A model generated the notes under the pieces. It was given only the letters and a program-made list of their open reading frames with translations. It did no database searches and was not told the origin of the DNA. This document shows positions 42,799 to 51,406 of a stretch of 52,444 nucleotides of DNA, in pieces. Position numbers and translations under genes: made by a program. The DNA comes from Pseudomonas sp. REP124. Its GTDB lineage: Bacteria > Pseudomonadota > Gammaproteobacteria > Pseudomonadales > Pseudomonadaceae. The stretch's first letter is position 1, and each line of letters begins with the position of its first letter. Location of the stretch: contig NZ_JAIQWX010000032.1 of the NCBI RefSeq assembly GCF_020164475.1, positions 1 through 52,444 on the forward strand, given 5' to 3'.

Positions 42799-44208
42799 TC
42801 ACTGTTTCTGCATGACCGGCGGCGGGTTCCACTTGCCGTTCAAGGCATCCGCCTTCGGTCCGTATAGACGCATGGTCAGGTTGAACGGCCCCTTGGGTGC
42901 CGGCAGCCAGTTGGCCTCGAGATCCTTGCCGGGGCTTTCGTTCTGGAAGTAGATGTCCAGCGAACCATCGGCATTGTTCTTGAACGGCATCCAGCTGCTC
43001 ACCGCAAAACGATCGAGCCCGTTGGCCACCTGGAAGCCCTCCGGGTCATACAACGTGATCGACCAGAAAGCATTCACCGGCGGCGCTTCGCCTTTGTCGA
43101 AATGCAGGACGTACTTGTTCGCGCCGTTCAGAGGCTTGCCATTGGAATCGCCCAGGTTCAATGGATAAATCGCATCCTCCGGCAAGTTGGCACCAAGCCC
43201 CACCTGAGCCACGATCGCGCGCTTGAGGTAGTAGTTGCCGTAAACGCCCATGGTGTCGGTGTTCATGGACCAGCCATTGACCACCCGCGCCAGGGTCTCC
43301 ACTTTCCAGTTCATCAGCGCCTGCGCATCTTTCGGCACGGACTCCAGCGCGTCTTTGACCTCGGGATCCAGCGCGTCCATGTTGAATGATTTGCCAGGCT
43401 CGATGCCGATCCGCTTGATCTGCGCCAGCATCGGCTGATCAGTGCTGTGGGCTGGATGCATTTTCAGCAACTCCGCGGCATAGGCGAAGTAGTTGGCCGC
43501 CGACATGGTATCGACCTGAATCTTCGGCGGTGTCTTCATGTCCACCGCCGGATCGATCTTGACGCTCACAGGCTCCGCCGCCTTGCCCAGCCGCGACAAT
43601 GGCGTCACGGTATAGCCGGCCTGGATCTTGTGCACCGCCGCATAATCGGCCGCACCATCGGTCTTGGTACGGCCGATGATCCAGACATAAGACGTCGGCG
43701 CCGGCAGATGCTGCAAACCGGCAGGCACAGTGCCCGCCCAGCCCGGTGGCGTTACCAGAAACTGTGCGGCCTCGGTGCCCGTGGTGCGCCAACCCGGCGA
43801 GGCGAACACGTCGCTCCACATATCCAGCATCGGCAAAAGATAAAAACGCCCGGCGGTGTCGGGTGCGGCAATCACCAGCGGCTCCTTGGTCAAATCGAGC
43901 CAGGCAATGGAATACAAAGTGTCGAAGTTCGAGCGCACCACACCTTTGAAACTCGCCGGCGGATATTCCGGCACGCTCACGAACATGTTCATCGGCCCCT
44001 TGCCGAATTCCTTGCCCGGCTCGATGTTGGTGAACTGTTTGCGGGTGATGTCCATGGTCAGCAATGGATAGAAATACACGTAGGCATCCACGCCAATGGC
44101 ATGGGCCTGTTCGGATGTGAGTTTCGATTGAGCATGGGCGGCGAGCGGAAGCATGGCTGAAGCGGCAACGGTCAGAGCAACGGCTGTCAATGCTTGAGTA
44201 ATCAACAT
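42799..44208 (-). CDS. DUF1254/DUF1214 exported protein
   Basis: 469 residues with a signal peptide (TVAASAMLPLAAHAQS). The N-terminal DUF1254 part is recognised by VDAYVYFYPLLTMDITRKQFTN and VRSNFDTLYSIAWLDLTKEPLVIAAPDTAGRFYLLPMLDMWSDVFASPG. The C-terminal DUF1214 part has NAFWSITLYDPEGFQV and PAPKGPFNLTMRLYGPK (landmarks). These periplasmic proteins are common in proteobacteria; function is not established. Monocistronic. Confidence 0.88.
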   Translation of the reverse strand: MLITQALTAVALTVAASAMLPLAAHAQSKLTSEQAHAIGVDAYVYFYPLLTMDITRKQFTNIEPGKEFGKGPMNMFVSVPEYPPASFKGVVRSNFDTLYSIAWLDLTKEPLVIAAPDTAGRFYLLPMLDMWSDVFASPGWRTTGTEAAQFLVTPPGWAGTVPAGLQHLPAPTSYVWIIGRTKTDGAADYAAVHKIQAGYTVTPLSRLGKAAEPVSVKIDPAVDMKTPPKIQVDTMSAANYFAYAAELLKMHPAHSTDQPMLAQIKRIGIEPGKSFNMDALDPEVKDALESVPKDAQALMNWKVETLARVVNGWSMNTDTMGVYGNYYLKRAIVAQVGLGANLPEDAIYPLNLGDSNGKPLNGANKYVLHFDKGEAPPVNAFWSITLYDPEGFQVANGLDRFAVSSWMPFKNNADGSLDIYFQNESPGKDLEANWLPAPKGPFNLTMRLYGPKADALNGKWNPPPVMQKQ

Positions 44209-44360
44209 ATTGGCGATCGTCCGTACGTAGGGGAGATCTGCCGGGTTCGGCAGAACTAACAGAACTCTAGACGATCGCTTGGATCCGTTTTGACAGGCGG
44301 ACAGCCGGCTTGCCGGAGGTGTTTCACGCTAGAAACACCCCACCGATTGCTACCCGTCGG

Positions 44361-46112
44361 CTACTGTTGACGCTGCCCGGTGACCACCATCGTTGCTTCG
44401 CCTCCGGGCAGTTGCAGGGCAGGCAAATTCGACGGTTTGTTCAATTGCAGCAAGACCGGTGTGTCATAACTGTAAACATCCGGTTTGAACGCCACCCGCC
44501 CCTCGTTACTCATATCCACCGTCCAGTACGCCAGCAACACCGGCACCTTGACCGGGAGCTTGATGTTTTCGGTGCGGCCGTTGGCCAATTGCTTGGCAAT
44601 CCCTTCACTGTTCCAGCGCACAGGGTCGTTGAACAGCAACTCGACCAACTCCAGCGGATTTTCCACGCGGATGCAGCCGGAGCTGGTGGCGCGCATGGAC
44701 TTGGCGAACAGCTCGCGGTGCGGCGTGTCGTGCAGGTAAATCGCATAGTCGTTGGGGAAACGGATAACCACCCGGCCCAGAGAGTTTTCCGGGCCGGCAT
44801 CCTGGCGCAGGGTCAGGCCGCGGGCGTTGGACCAGTCGATCGTGGACGGATCGAGGACATTGCCCGCTCGGTCCAACACCTTGATCCGGTTGGCCGCCAG
44901 ATAATCCGGGTTCTGCTGAACCTTGGGCAACATGTCCTTGGTCAGAATCGTCGGCGGCACGGTCCAGGTCGGGTTAAACGTGATGTACGTAATCTCGGAC
45001 TGAAACACCGGCGTGCTGCGGAAAGGCTTGCCCACCTGCACCCGGGCGCGCCAGATCGGCTGACCGTCGCGGTAGAACGCCACCTTGTAGCCGGCGATAT
45101 CGACCACCACAAACGTGCCCTGCAGTTTGTACAGCAACCAACGCGCACGCTCCAGGTTGACCCGGACCTGATCGATCCGCGCCTCGACAGGCACATTCAG
45201 AGCTGCCAGAGTCGCCGCCCCCGCTACGCCATCGGCCCCAAGGTATTGCTCGGTTTGATACTTCTTAACCGCCGCAATGACCTTGTCGTCGTAAACGTTG
45301 TGTTTACTTGCGTGGGGATCCAGATAACCACCGGCCACCAGGCGCGCGCGTAATTGTGCAACCGACGCACCTTCCATCCCCGGTTTGAGCGACTGCCCCT
45401 CGGTGACCTTCGGCCAGCCACCGGCATCGCGGACCTGCCGCAACTTCGCCAAGGCCTCGCGCATGCTGCCGTACACCGCCTCCTGGGGCGGCGCCTGAGC
45501 GAACGCGCGGTCGACATCGTGCTCATCGAGGGCGACAAAGAAGCTGTTCACATCTTCTCGCGGGTCGACTCCAGGCGGATCGAAATTCCAATGGAAATCC
45601 AGCCGCGCCGGATCGACCTTGCCGCGCCGCAATTGCAGCAGCGCGGTGATGTAGGTACGGGTCAGGGCGATATCGAATGCCGCCGATTGCGCCGCAGTGG
45701 GCGCGTTGGCCTGCAGCAGCATTTGCGCCTCGGCCAGCTCGGTTCCGCGGAAATCCGCAGGGTTCAAACCGTCGGCCTCAGTGCCGTTCAAACCCTTGAG
45801 TAGCTGCGCGATATCACGCCCATCGGCCCAGGCGGCGCGATAATTACGGTGAGCGTAAAAGTCGAGAACGACGCGATTGATGTCCGACCGTTGATGTTTT
45901 CGCGAAGTGATCAGGGGTGGAAAGGCCGATTGCAGCGGTTCGAGCATCGCTTGAATGCCCTGCCCGACCACATCGTCGGGCGCCGCGGACCTTTCGTTGG
46001 TTTGCGGAGATAGCGGCACGATCGGCGAAGTTTCGCCGAGCGCAGTGCCGCTGATCAGAAAGACCATAAACAAACCGCGGCTTATGACGAATAACCTTGT
46101 TAATTGCCCCAT
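44361..46112 (-). CDS. L,D-transpeptidase, YcbB/LdtD-like
   Basis: 583 residues with an N-terminal membrane or signal segment (LFVISRGLFMVFLISGTALG). Then an N-terminal scaffold domain, a PG_binding_1 domain (GASVAQLRARLVAGGYLD...DDKVIAAVKKYQTEQYLGADGVAG) and a YkuD catalytic domain. The active-site block is HDTPHRELF...SSGCIRV with the catalytic Cys. Such enzymes make 3-3 cross-links in peptidoglycan or anchor proteins in the periplasm. It is transcribed away from a second L,D-transpeptidase, 83 bases apart. Confidence 0.92.
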   Translation of the reverse strand: MGQLTRLFVISRGLFMVFLISGTALGETSPIVPLSPQTNERSAAPDDVVGQGIQAMLEPLQSAFPPLITSRKHQRSDINRVVLDFYAHRNYRAAWADGRDIAQLLKGLNGTEADGLNPADFRGTELAEAQMLLQANAPTAAQSAAFDIALTRTYITALLQLRRGKVDPARLDFHWNFDPPGVDPREDVNSFFVALDEHDVDRAFAQAPPQEAVYGSMREALAKLRQVRDAGGWPKVTEGQSLKPGMEGASVAQLRARLVAGGYLDPHASKHNVYDDKVIAAVKKYQTEQYLGADGVAGAATLAALNVPVEARIDQVRVNLERARWLLYKLQGTFVVVDIAGYKVAFYRDGQPIWRARVQVGKPFRSTPVFQSEITYITFNPTWTVPPTILTKDMLPKVQQNPDYLAANRIKVLDRAGNVLDPSTIDWSNARGLTLRQDAGPENSLGRVVIRFPNDYAIYLHDTPHRELFAKSMRATSSGCIRVENPLELVELLFNDPVRWNSEGIAKQLANGRTENIKLPVKVPVLLAYWTVDMSNEGRVAFKPDVYSYDTPVLLQLNKPSNLPALQLPGGEATMVVTGQRQQ

Positions 46113-46195
46113 GGATAATCCCTAATCTCCCGCAAATCAAAAAGCTGGCGTTCAAACCGCTGCTAGACTCGACCTATACATGATGAGATTTACAT

Positions 46196-46900
46196 ATGGC
46201 GCTACATCGCTTTGGCTTGCAACTCACAGCGCTGCTGTTGACGTCGGCCTTCATTACCACAGCCTACGCCGAAACGCTTGAGGTCGCGCTCGCCAAAGCC
46301 GCCCCAAATGCAAATGCCAAGGTCATCGCCCTCGCCGTTCGCGCAACACAATGCTCCCGCGCGCAAAGCACCGTTCAGGCACAAAGATTAGCAGTGATCG
46401 ATTACTCCCTGCCTTCGACCGAGCAGCGCCTGTGGGTGTTCGATCTGAAGAAACGCAAATTGCTGTTCCACGAACTCGTCGCCCATGGCCGTAACAGCGG
46501 CGAAAACATGGCCACCCTGTTCTCCAACCAGAACGAAAGCTTCGCCACCAGCATCGGTCTGTTCCGCACCCAGGAAAGTTATCGCGGCTCCAATGGCTAC
46601 TCCCTGCGCATGGAAGGCCTGGAACCGGGCTTCAACGATAACGCCTTCGATCGGGCAATCGTTATTCACGGTGCACCGTACGTCAGCCCGGTCCTGGCCC
46701 GCGCCAACGGCCGCATCGGCAGAAGCCTGGGCTGCCCGGCTGTACGCCCGGCCATTGCGCACAAGCTGATCGACTCGATGAAGGATGGGCAACTGCTGTT
46801 CTCCTACTACCCGGACCAGCGCTGGCTGAAGACCTCCTCCTACATTAACTGTGGGAGCGGCACCGTGGCGTCGTCGGAGAAGACTACGAAGCGGCAGTAA
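46196..46900 (+). CDS. L,D-transpeptidase catalytic domain protein (YkuD_2 type)
   Basis: 234 residues with a signal peptide (LLLTSAFITTAYAETLE). The catalytic region has IHGAPYVSP and RSLGCPAVR, with a His and the nucleophilic Cys in the arrangement of short murein L,D-transpeptidase-like enzymes. It probably modifies peptidoglycan in the periplasm. It is divergent from the large YcbB-like gene, with a shared promoter region of 83 bases. It could be an endopeptidase-like relative. Confidence 0.87.
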   Translation: MALHRFGLQLTALLLTSAFITTAYAETLEVALAKAAPNANAKVIALAVRATQCSRAQSTVQAQRLAVIDYSLPSTEQRLWVFDLKKRKLLFHELVAHGRNSGENMATLFSNQNESFATSIGLFRTQESYRGSNGYSLRMEGLEPGFNDNAFDRAIVIHGAPYVSPVLARANGRIGRSLGCPAVRPAIAHKLIDSMKDGQLLFSYYPDQRWLKTSSYINCGSGTVASSEKTTKRQ

Positions 46901-46983
46901 GGCGCTTCCAGAATCCGGCTTGCGTGATGATGATGGGGATGTGTTTCACTACAGCCCCCCCCTCTCACCAAAGCCGAATAACA

Positions 46984-47769
46984 ATGAAGAAAATCTACAG
47001 CAGCATGATGCTCAGCGGCCTCTTCGCCCTTTCGATGAGCGCCCACGCGCAGGACGGCCCTTCCCATCTGGACAAGGTTCTGCAACAAGGCCAACTCCGC
47101 GTCTGTACCACCGGCGACTACAAGCCCTACACCTTCAAGGCCGAAAACGGCGAATACTCCGGCATCGACATCGCCATGGCCCGCTCGCTGGCCGACAGCC
47201 TCGGCGTCAAAGTCGAATGGGTGCCCACCACCTGGAAAACCCTGATGCCCGACATGCTCGCCGGCAAATGCGACATCGGCATGGGCGGCATCTCCGTCAC
47301 CCTCGAACGGCAGAAAAAAGCCTTCTTCAGCACCACCCTCGACGTCGACGGCAAAATCCCGCTGGTGCGCTGCGAAGACCAGTCCAAATACCAAAGCATC
47401 GAACAGATCAACCAACCCAACGTGCGCCTGGTGGAGCCGGCCGGCGGCACCAACGAAGCCTTCGTCCACGCCTTCCTGCCAAAGGCGCAATTGCAGCTGC
47501 ACGACAACGTCACCATCTTCGAGCAACTGCTGGAGAAAAAGGCGGACGTGATGATCACCGACGCTTCCGAGGCGCTGTATCAACAGAAGCTGAAACCGGG
47601 ACTGTGTGCGGTCAACCCGACGCAATACATGCAGTACGGTGAAAAGGCGTACCTGCTGCCGCGGGATGACATGACGTGGAAGTTGTATGTGGATCAGTGG
47701 CTGCATTTGGCCAAGGTCACAGGCACCTATCAAAAGGTACTGGGCGAGTGGATCGCCACCCCGAAGTAA
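46984..47769 (+). CDS. PheC-like periplasmic cyclohexadienyl dehydratase / solute-binding protein
   Basis: 261 residues with a signal peptide (MMLSGLFALSMSAHAQDG). The sequence follows the PheC pattern: LRVCTTGDYKPYTFKAENGEYSGIDIAMARSLADSLGVKVEWVPTTWKTLMPDMLAGKCDIGMGGISVTLERQKKAFFS, then VEPAGGTNEAFV, and GLCAVNPTQ...EKAYLLPRDD (landmarks). PheC dehydrates prephenate or arogenate in the periplasm to give phenylpyruvate or phenylalanine; it evolved from amino-acid binding proteins, so a transport role is the alternative. The ATG at 46984 starts the signal peptide; earlier in-frame ATGs do not fit. Confidence 0.8.
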   Translation: MKKIYSSMMLSGLFALSMSAHAQDGPSHLDKVLQQGQLRVCTTGDYKPYTFKAENGEYSGIDIAMARSLADSLGVKVEWVPTTWKTLMPDMLAGKCDIGMGGISVTLERQKKAFFSTTLDVDGKIPLVRCEDQSKYQSIEQINQPNVRLVEPAGGTNEAFVHAFLPKAQLQLHDNVTIFEQLLEKKADVMITDASEALYQQKLKPGLCAVNPTQYMQYGEKAYLLPRDDMTWKLYVDQWLHLAKVTGTYQKVLGEWIATPK

Positions 47770-47777
47770 AACCATCC

Positions 47778-47820
47778 CTATAGCAGCTGTCGAAGCCTGC
47801 GCCCGACTGCGAAGCAGTCT
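47778..47820 (+). repeat. Single REP unit of the CTGTAGCAGCTG class
   Basis: CTATAGCAGCTGTCGAAGCC followed by TGCGAAGCAGTC. It matches one arm of the pair at 25446 but has no inverted partner nearby, so it is a solo or decayed unit. Confidence 0.7.
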
Positions 47821-47831
47821 CCCCTCCTGAA

Positions 47832-47865
47832 ACGCAAACGGTGGAAATCACTCCACCGTTTGCGT
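47832..47865. terminator. Bidirectional hairpin terminator
   Basis: Perfect stem ACGCAAACGGTGGA / TCCACCGTTTGCGT with a six-base loop, placed between the PheC-like gene and the convergent lipoprotein gene. No long U-run but the stem is strong. Confidence 0.7.
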
Positions 47866-47871
47866 CCTCGA

Positions 47872-48093
47872 TCAATCGTCATGCAACAAAGCTGAACCGT
47901 ACTCGCCGTAACTGCTGCCGAGCGCACTGCCGTGGAAGTTCATCTTGTTGGGATTGCTGTTGGTGGGCCCCGGGCCGAATCCACTGGGTACTACCGAGTC
48001 AGCCGAATAACCGTGATTGGTGCTGACGCTGGAGCACGCGCTCAACAGCACGGCACCGGTGATCAGCGTGGCTTTGAGGAGGTTCGAGATCAT
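47872..48093 (-). CDS. Small lipoprotein
   Basis: 73 residues. The lipobox is LSAC at residues 17-20 (TLITGAVLLSAC-S), so the mature protein is 54 residues anchored by Cys20. The remainder is Gly/Ser/Asn-rich (VVPSGFGPGPTNSNPNKMNFHGSAL) with no known domain. No Asp follows the Cys, so outer-membrane sorting is expected. The ATG at 48093 is preceded by GGACCGAT-type sequence. Function unknown. Confidence 0.75.
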   Translation of the reverse strand: MISNLLKATLITGAVLLSACSSVSTNHGYSADSVVPSGFGPGPTNSNPNKMNFHGSALGSSYGEYGSALLHDD

Positions 48094-48237
48094 TTTTATC
48101 GGTCCTGTGGCAGACGGGCTTGTGCCTTCATCCTAGGACGGGGAATGGGTGGGCATTGTGAAACTTGGCTGGGTGACAGCGTTGGTTCAGCTTTCGTTTC
48201 AGGAGGGGTGGTAATCCAGCATCAGAGCAATGTGTGC

Positions 48238-48344
48238 TCATGGCGAGACCTTAGTTGCAGGTAAGGCCCCGCGCTCGTCTTTGCCGAGCGCGGAAACCGG
48301 CGCACGATCCAATTCCGGTACGGTGTGGTGGCTTTGACAGTCAT
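48238..48344 (-). pseudogene. Degenerate spacer micro-ORF at the decayed end of the array
   Basis: This is the same kind of sequence as the micro-ORFs at 49236, 50239 and 51302: it starts at the ATGA overlap with the upstream gene and still shows (AA)TTGGATCGTGCGCCGG and CTCGGCAAAGACGAGC. It has lost single and double bases, so the ELDRA frame is broken. It is 107 bases long instead of 105-117 in whole codons. The next gene's start (ATGAGCAC) remains at 48241, but nothing recognisable of a fifth membrane gene follows. Confidence 0.75.
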
Positions 48345-49239
48345 GCGACTTGTTCCAGCCCAACCTGTCGCAAGCGTAGGGCCTGTTCCAATTCGGGGGA
48401 GCGTTGAGCCCACTGTTCGGGAGGCAAGGGTTTGGACCATTCGATGATGGCTGGATCGGTCAGGTCAGGCGGATGCGACAGCTTCAAGTTCTGCAATTTC
48501 TCCGCGAAATATGTGCCCAGGATGGCAACGCAGAATACTCCCCAGACGACGCCTATCAGGTCCCCCTTACGCAAGTCCGTGATGATCGAACCGATTTGCG
48601 TTTCCTCGAAAGGGGCAATACCTAACTGGCTATCAGGCACAGCATCCGGACCAATTTCCATGTAGCTGCGCATGCACTCCCACAACGCCATGGCCGTGGT
48701 TCCACCACCACAGTTAAAACCCATCGAATAATGCTTGTTGTCGTCTTTGGCCTGCGGATCAGGGCTTTCGAAGCCAATAATCAACAAGCCCATGGTGGCT
48801 TTACCCGCCTGACTGACCGACGAATGCTGCGTCCCGCTGCCGTCACGTTTTCCCAGGGGACGATCCAGTACTCGCCATCCGCTTGTGGCACGCACACCTC
48901 ACGGCGTTGGCGGTTGAAACGCACTGGCAAAGGCACCTCGCGAAATAAGCCGTAAATAACAAACAAGGTAGGAATTCCTACTATGACTAATCCGCCGCCC
49001 CAGATGAGAGGATCAGGATTGATGTAATTCATAAGTGCAAAAAGCAATGCCATTACCCAAATCATCATTACGCTCGAACCAATGCTGTAATTACCGATAT
49101 CGAGGTACACCTCGTTCTTGCGCCAGATGGTGTTGAGTACATCGCAAGGTTCTTCACCAGTGGGAATGGGCAATGGCGCCAGATAGTCATTGCGTGAAAA
49201 TATCCGCTTTTTTGTCGTGCCTGCCGGTGGTGTGCTCAT
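48341..49239 (-). pseudogene. Frameshifted fourth copy of the array membrane-protein family
   Basis: The N-terminal part (from MSTPPAGTTKKRIFSRNDY at 49239) and C-terminal part are in different frames. Compared with the copy at 49343-50242, one base is missing at about 48815-48840, just after VPWENVTAA. The protein is then shifted into IRRSVRRVKPPWAC and stops. The rest, from TQHSSVSQAGKATMG on, is intact in the other frame and nearly identical to its neighbour. It could be a true inactivating deletion, a programmed or phase-variable shift, or a sequencing error; the site is C/G-rich but not a long homopolymer. Confidence 0.85.
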
Positions 49240-49346
49240 GGTTTGTCCTTGAGTTGCAGGTAAACGGCCCCGGGCTCGTCTTTGCCGGGCGCGGGAACCG
49301 GCGCACGATCCAGTTCCAGTAACGGTTTGATACTTCTGACATTCAT
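49236..49346 (-). CDS. Spacer micro-ORF 3, 36 codons
   Basis: A 36-residue product (MNVRSIKPLLELDRAPVPAP..., ending KDKP). Its ATG overlaps the stop of the upstream membrane gene (ATGA), and its stop overlaps the next start (CCATGA). It shares ELDRAP, GKDEPGA and YLQ with the spacer at 50239, and ELDRA with the others. AAGGAC in its last codons is the ribosome site for the next gene, which partly explains the conserved Lys-Asp. Expression as a peptide is inferred from frame and overlap conservation. Confidence 0.55.
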   Translation of the reverse strand: MNVRSIKPLLELDRAPVPAPGKDEPGAVYLQLKDKP

Positions 49347-50242
49347 GCAACTTGCTCCAGCTCAACCTTTCGCAGGCAGATGGCCTGTTCCAACTCAGGG
49401 GAGCGTTGAGCCCATTGTTCGGGAGGCAAGGGTTTGGACCATTCGATGATGGCTGGATAGGTCAAGTCAGGCGGATGCGACAGCTTCAAATCCTGCAATT
49501 TCTCCGCGAAATATGTGCCCAGGATGGCAATGCAGAATATTCCCCAGACAACACCTATCAGGTCCCCCTTACGCAAGTCCGTGATGATTGAACCGATTTG
49601 CGTTTCCTCGAAAGGGGCAATACCTAACTGGCTATCAGGCACAGCATCCGGACCAATTTCCATGTAGCTGCGCATGCACTCCCACAACGCCATGGCCGTG
49701 GTTCCACCACCACAGTTAAAGCCCATCGAATAATGCTTGTTTTCGTCTTTGGCCTGCGGATCAGGGTTTTCGAAGCCAATAATCAACAAGCCCATAGTGG
49801 CTTTACCCGCCTGACTCACCGATGAGTGTTGAGTCGCCGCAGCCGTTACGCTTTCCCAAGGAACAACCCAATACTCGCCATCCGCTTGCGGTACGCACAC
49901 CTCACGACGTTGCCGGTTGAAGCGCACTGGTGAAGGCACTTCACGGAACAAGCCCACGATCACAAGCAAAATTGGAATGCCTGTAATACAAGCCCCCATG
50001 ATGAATGCGTCAGGATCGTCCAGGCCATATCCCAGACCTGAAAAAAGCATCACCAATGGCCATATCCCCATCACCGCAGCTCCGATGCTGTAATTACCGA
50101 TATCCAGGAACACCTCGTTCTTTCGCCAGATGATGTTCAGTACATCGCAAGGTTTTTCACCAGTGGGGGTGGGCAATGGCGCCAAGTAGTCATTGCGCGA
50201 AAATATCCGTTTTTTTGTTGTACCTGCCGGTGGCGTGCTCAT
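49343..50242 (-). CDS. Array membrane protein, copy 3
   Basis: 299 residues, same family as the genes at 50352 and 51403. Order: short cytoplasmic start with FSRNDYLAPLPTPTG; conserved IIWRKNEVFLDIGNYSIG; two predicted helices (about 60-78 and 88-105); conserved cytosolic core FNRQRREVCVPQADGEYWVVPWESV; MGLLIIGFENPDPQ; FNCGGGTTAMALWECMRSYME; a third helix (IGVVWGIFCIAILGTYF); and a conserved tail IEWSKPLPPEQWAQRSPELEQA. It resembles the DUF6708 type of uncharacterised Pseudomonas proteins, a name I offer with low confidence. Function unknown; tandem membrane paralogues are often immunity proteins. Confidence 0.8.
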   Translation of the reverse strand: MSTPPAGTTKKRIFSRNDYLAPLPTPTGEKPCDVLNIIWRKNEVFLDIGNYSIGAAVMGIWPLVMLFSGLGYGLDDPDAFIMGACITGIPILLVIVGLFREVPSPVRFNRQRREVCVPQADGEYWVVPWESVTAAATQHSSVSQAGKATMGLLIIGFENPDPQAKDENKHYSMGFNCGGGTTAMALWECMRSYMEIGPDAVPDSQLGIAPFEETQIGSIITDLRKGDLIGVVWGIFCIAILGTYFAEKLQDLKLSHPPDLTYPAIIEWSKPLPPEQWAQRSPELEQAICLRKVELEQVA

Positions 50243-50355
50243 GGCTTGTCCTTTGGCTGCAGGTAAATGGCCCCAGGCTCATCTTTGCCGAGCGCATAGC
50301 GTGGCGCACGATCCAGTTCTGGTGTGAGTACCGGTGTTAAAACGATAGCCATCAT
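50239..50355 (-). CDS. Spacer micro-ORF 2, 38 codons
   Basis: A 38-residue product beginning MMAIVLTPVLTPELDRAP, with GKDEPGAIYLQPKDKP at the end. The start ATG overlaps the TGA of the upstream gene, and the TGA overlaps the start of the next. It is most similar to micro-ORF 3. Not hydrophobic; no signal peptide. AAGGAC near the end is the ribosome site of the next gene. Confidence 0.55.
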   Translation of the reverse strand: MMAIVLTPVLTPELDRAPRYALGKDEPGAIYLQPKDKP

Positions 50356-51305
50356 GCAACTTGTACTTGTTCCAGTTCTCCCTGTTGCAGGCGAATGGCC
50401 TGTTCCAGCTCAGGGGAGCGTTGAGCCCATTGTTCGGGAGGTAGAGGTTTGGACCATTCGATGATGTCGGGATTTGTCAGTTCAGGTGGCGGCGCGAGTT
50501 TCCAAACCTGAAGCATCATGGCCAAAGGCGTACCCAACAAAAAAATGGACGCGAAAAGCCACAGTGCCTGACCAAATTCCCTGGCCATAAGGTGGTCACG
50601 GATGCCGGTTAAAAAACCGTGCCAAATACCCCAGAAAGTACCCTTTTTTCCGAGCTTTTCACGAATGCCTTCGAAATCGTTTCCGATTGGTATCGCGTCT
50701 GCTCCATCTTCCATGTAACTGCGCATGCACTCCCAGAGGCACATAGCCGTTTCACCGCCGCCGCAACTGAACCCCAGGCTGAAGTCACGTTCCTTCTCGG
50801 GCGCATCGGGATCGGGATTTCGAAAGCCCACGACCAACAGGCCTTGAGTGATCTTGCCGTGCCGCCCGACAGAGTCCATCGCCACGGCCTGGGCTGTGAC
50901 CTGCTCCCAAGGCAGGATCCAGTAACGGCCATCATCGAATGGCACACAGACTTCGCGGCGTTGACGGTTGAAGCGAACAGGAGATGGTACTGGGCTGAAT
51001 AAACTTTTGAGGACGATAAGAATGGGTATGCCGACCACGAAAGACGAAAGCGCCATTGCCCCCCAAAAATATCCACCAGCATTGCGCTCGTTATAAACCA
51101 GCCAAATGCAGATCAGCAGCACTGGCCAAATGACCATTACCGCAGAGCCGATGCTGTAGGAGCCGATATCGAGAAATACCTCGTTTTTACGCCAGATGAT
51201 GTTGAGCACATCCTTTGGTCTTTGCCCTGTCGGGACAGCAGGAGGTGCCAGATAGTCCTCTCGTGAGAGCAGCCCCTTGCGGCTGCCGGGCGTGGATGAA
51301 GTCAT
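50352..51305 (-). CDS. Array membrane protein, copy 2
   Basis: 317 residues. It shares with copy 1 nearly all of the N-terminus (GSRKGLLSREDYLAPPAVPTGQ), IIWRKNEVFLDIGSYSIGS, the core VRFNRQRREVCVPFDDG...WILPWEQVTAQAVAMDSVGRHGKITQGLLVVGFRNPDPDAPEKERDFSLGFSCGGGETAM, and the tail. The first two membrane helices are quite different (VMVIWPVLLICIWLVYNERNAGG; MALSSFVVGIPILIVLKSL). A third helix is at about 255-275. Two sub-groups exist in the array: copies 1-2 and copies 3-4. Function unknown. Confidence 0.8.
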   Translation of the reverse strand: MTSSTPGSRKGLLSREDYLAPPAVPTGQRPKDVLNIIWRKNEVFLDIGSYSIGSAVMVIWPVLLICIWLVYNERNAGGYFWGAMALSSFVVGIPILIVLKSLFSPVPSPVRFNRQRREVCVPFDDGRYWILPWEQVTAQAVAMDSVGRHGKITQGLLVVGFRNPDPDAPEKERDFSLGFSCGGGETAMCLWECMRSYMEDGADAIPIGNDFEGIREKLGKKGTFWGIWHGFLTGIRDHLMAREFGQALWLFASIFLLGTPLAMMLQVWKLAPPPELTNPDIIEWSKPLPPEQWAQRSPELEQAIRLQQGELEQVQVA

Positions 51306-51406
51306 ACTTTATCCCTAGGTTTCAGATAGCTGGAGTTCTGTTGTGGGCCGAGGCGGTGAACGCTGGCCCGATCCAATTCAGTTTGAGCACTGCCATCGAC
51401 GGTCAT
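51302..51406 (-). CDS. Spacer micro-ORF 1, 34 codons
   Basis: A 34-residue product beginning MTVDGSAQTELDRASVHRL, with GPQQNSSYLKPRDKV at the end. It has ATGA overlaps with both neighbours. The second half is almost identical to the partial frame at 52353-52444, so the unit is repeated as a whole. AGGGA in its last codons serves the next gene. Confidence 0.55.
   Translation of the reverse strand: MTVDGSAQTELDRASVHRLGPQQNSSYLKPRDKV

Noticed and set aside
48222..48440. A 72-residue gene on the minus strand at the end of the array
   Set aside because: It is made of the wrong-frame tail of copy 4 and the broken micro-ORF; it has no independent support.
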